This document shows, in pieces, positions 6,243 through 6,846 of a stretch of DNA of 6,846 nt. The notes beneath the pieces were generated by a model. It had not been told where the DNA came from and searched no databases. It was given only the letters and a program-made list of their open reading frames with translations. Every line of letters begins with the position of its first letter. Position 1 is the stretch's first letter. Source of the stretch: Deltaproteobacteria bacterium (GTDB lineage Bacteria; Desulfobacterota; DSM-4660; Desulfatiglandales; Desulfatiglandaceae); the NCBI GenBank assembly GCA_021159525.1, contig JAGHEC010000331.1:1-6846 (forward strand). Direction: 5' to 3'. The translations under genes and the position numbers were made by a program.

Positions 6243-6846
6243 CTACACTCCTTTTCCCTGGATCATGTTGAGGACCTGGAGGATGTCCCCCGGCGAGATA
6301 AAAACCCCGTCGAACCGGTTGGCAAGGAACACCCTTTCGGGTTTGGATACCGCCTTTTTCACCTCCTGGCAGATCTGCCCCATATTCATCTCCACCACCA
6401 GAACATGGGAGCGGCCTTCACAGGCCTCGCGCACGCTTTGAGAGGGAAAAGGCCACAGGCTCTGCAACTCCAGCAATCCTATCTTGGCGCCTCTCCTTCG
6501 GCGGTCCACCACCATCTGAAGGGCGCTCCTGGCCGCACTCCCATAGGAAATCAGGAGAACCCGGGCGTCTTCGGTAAAATATTCCTTGTATCGGGCAATG
6601 CTGTCCGCCCGGTTTTCCAGCTTGTCCACCAAGTGGTGGATGAGGTCATAGGCGATATTGGGATCGGTGGAGGGGAACCCCCACATGTCGTGCGCCAGGC
6701 CGGTGACATTGTATCTGTGAACGCCGCCGAAGGCGCTCATGGGGAGCCGGCCATCCTCGCGTCTGAGATAGGGATGGAAATTAGTCCCTCCCGGAACAGA
6801 CGTCCAGAGTCTTTCAATGATCTCTATGTCCCCGGGCCCGGGGACA
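6243..6846 (-). CDS. korA: 2-oxoacid:ferredoxin oxidoreductase, alpha subunit (partial, C-terminal 200 residues)
   Basis: The frame is open to the right edge of the window, so only the C-terminal half is visible. The ATG at 6740 is internal: the 35 codons upstream of it are also coding and family-like (a GDIEIIERLW segment, then PGGTNFHPYLRR). Downstream come the expected alpha-subunit features: FGGVHRYNVTGLAHD, then a domain with ARVLLISYGSAARSA, LLELQSLWPFP and VLVVEMNMGQICQEV. In family members these form the domain II/III region that pairs with the beta subunit and helps bind substrate and CoA. The stop (TAG at 6243-6245) is 2 nt before the beta start. Whether a gamma domain is fused at the N-terminus, or a separate gamma and ferredoxin gene lies upstream, cannot be seen from here. 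Confidence 0.92.
   Translation of the reverse strand, partial: VPGPGDIEIIERLWTSVPGGTNFHPYLRREDGRLPMSAFGGVHRYNVTGLAHDMWGFPSTDPNIAYDLIHHLVDKLENRADSIARYKEYFTEDARVLLISYGSAARSALQMVVDRRRRGAKIGLLELQSLWPFPSQSVREACEGRSHVLVVEMNMGQICQEVKKAVSKPERVFLANRFDGVFISPGDILQVLNMIQGKGV

Noticed and set aside
6243..6740. ATG 6740 as the true start of the alpha subunit
   Set aside because: The frame stays open to the window edge, and the 35 upstream codons are also family-like, so the gene is cut by the window and this Met is internal.

Overview
The window looks like chromosomal DNA from a strictly anaerobic, moderately GC-rich bacterium. Two oxygen-sensitive ferredoxin/NADH-linked systems flank an otherwise housekeeping stretch. 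The subunit architectures fit a sulfate-reducing or syntrophic member of the Desulfobacterota (old Deltaproteobacteria). That placement is inference from gene content, not from a marker gene.

Layout. Positions 1-363 hold no gene I can name: several short open frames, one with a very strong Shine-Dalgarno, and an 8-bp inverted repeat just ahead of the first operon. Positions 364-3485 (+ strand) are a tight three-gene operon. It encodes a NuoE-like [2Fe-2S] protein, a long NuoF-like flavoprotein with an extra N-terminal thioredoxin-fold domain and a C-terminal 2x[4Fe-4S] ferredoxin domain, and a short NuoG/HndD-like iron-sulfur protein. Together they form an NADH:acceptor electron-transfer module of the HydB/HndC type, the architecture associated with flavin-based electron bifurcation, but no hydrogenase or formate dehydrogenase catalytic subunit lies beside them. 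Positions 3486-3598 are a short gap between convergent genes.

Positions 3599-6846 (- strand, transcribed right to left) carry four co-directional genes: the C-terminal part of a 2-oxoacid:ferredoxin oxidoreductase alpha subunit (cut by the window edge), its beta subunit 2 nt downstream, a small four-helix membrane protein of the phage-holin-4/YvlD family, and the DNA repair protein RadA/Sms.

How they could work together. The 2-oxoacid oxidoreductase makes reduced ferredoxin from 2-oxoacid and CoA. The NuoEF-like module has the cofactors to exchange electrons between NAD(H) and ferredoxin-like carriers. The two gene sets are on opposite strands, so any functional link is only inferred. No RNA gene, CRISPR array or confirmed insertion sequence was seen. 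The features most worth a second look are the orphan NADH module, the missing His/Cys cluster and extra four-Cys tail of its third subunit, and the separation of the beta subunit from any gamma subunit.
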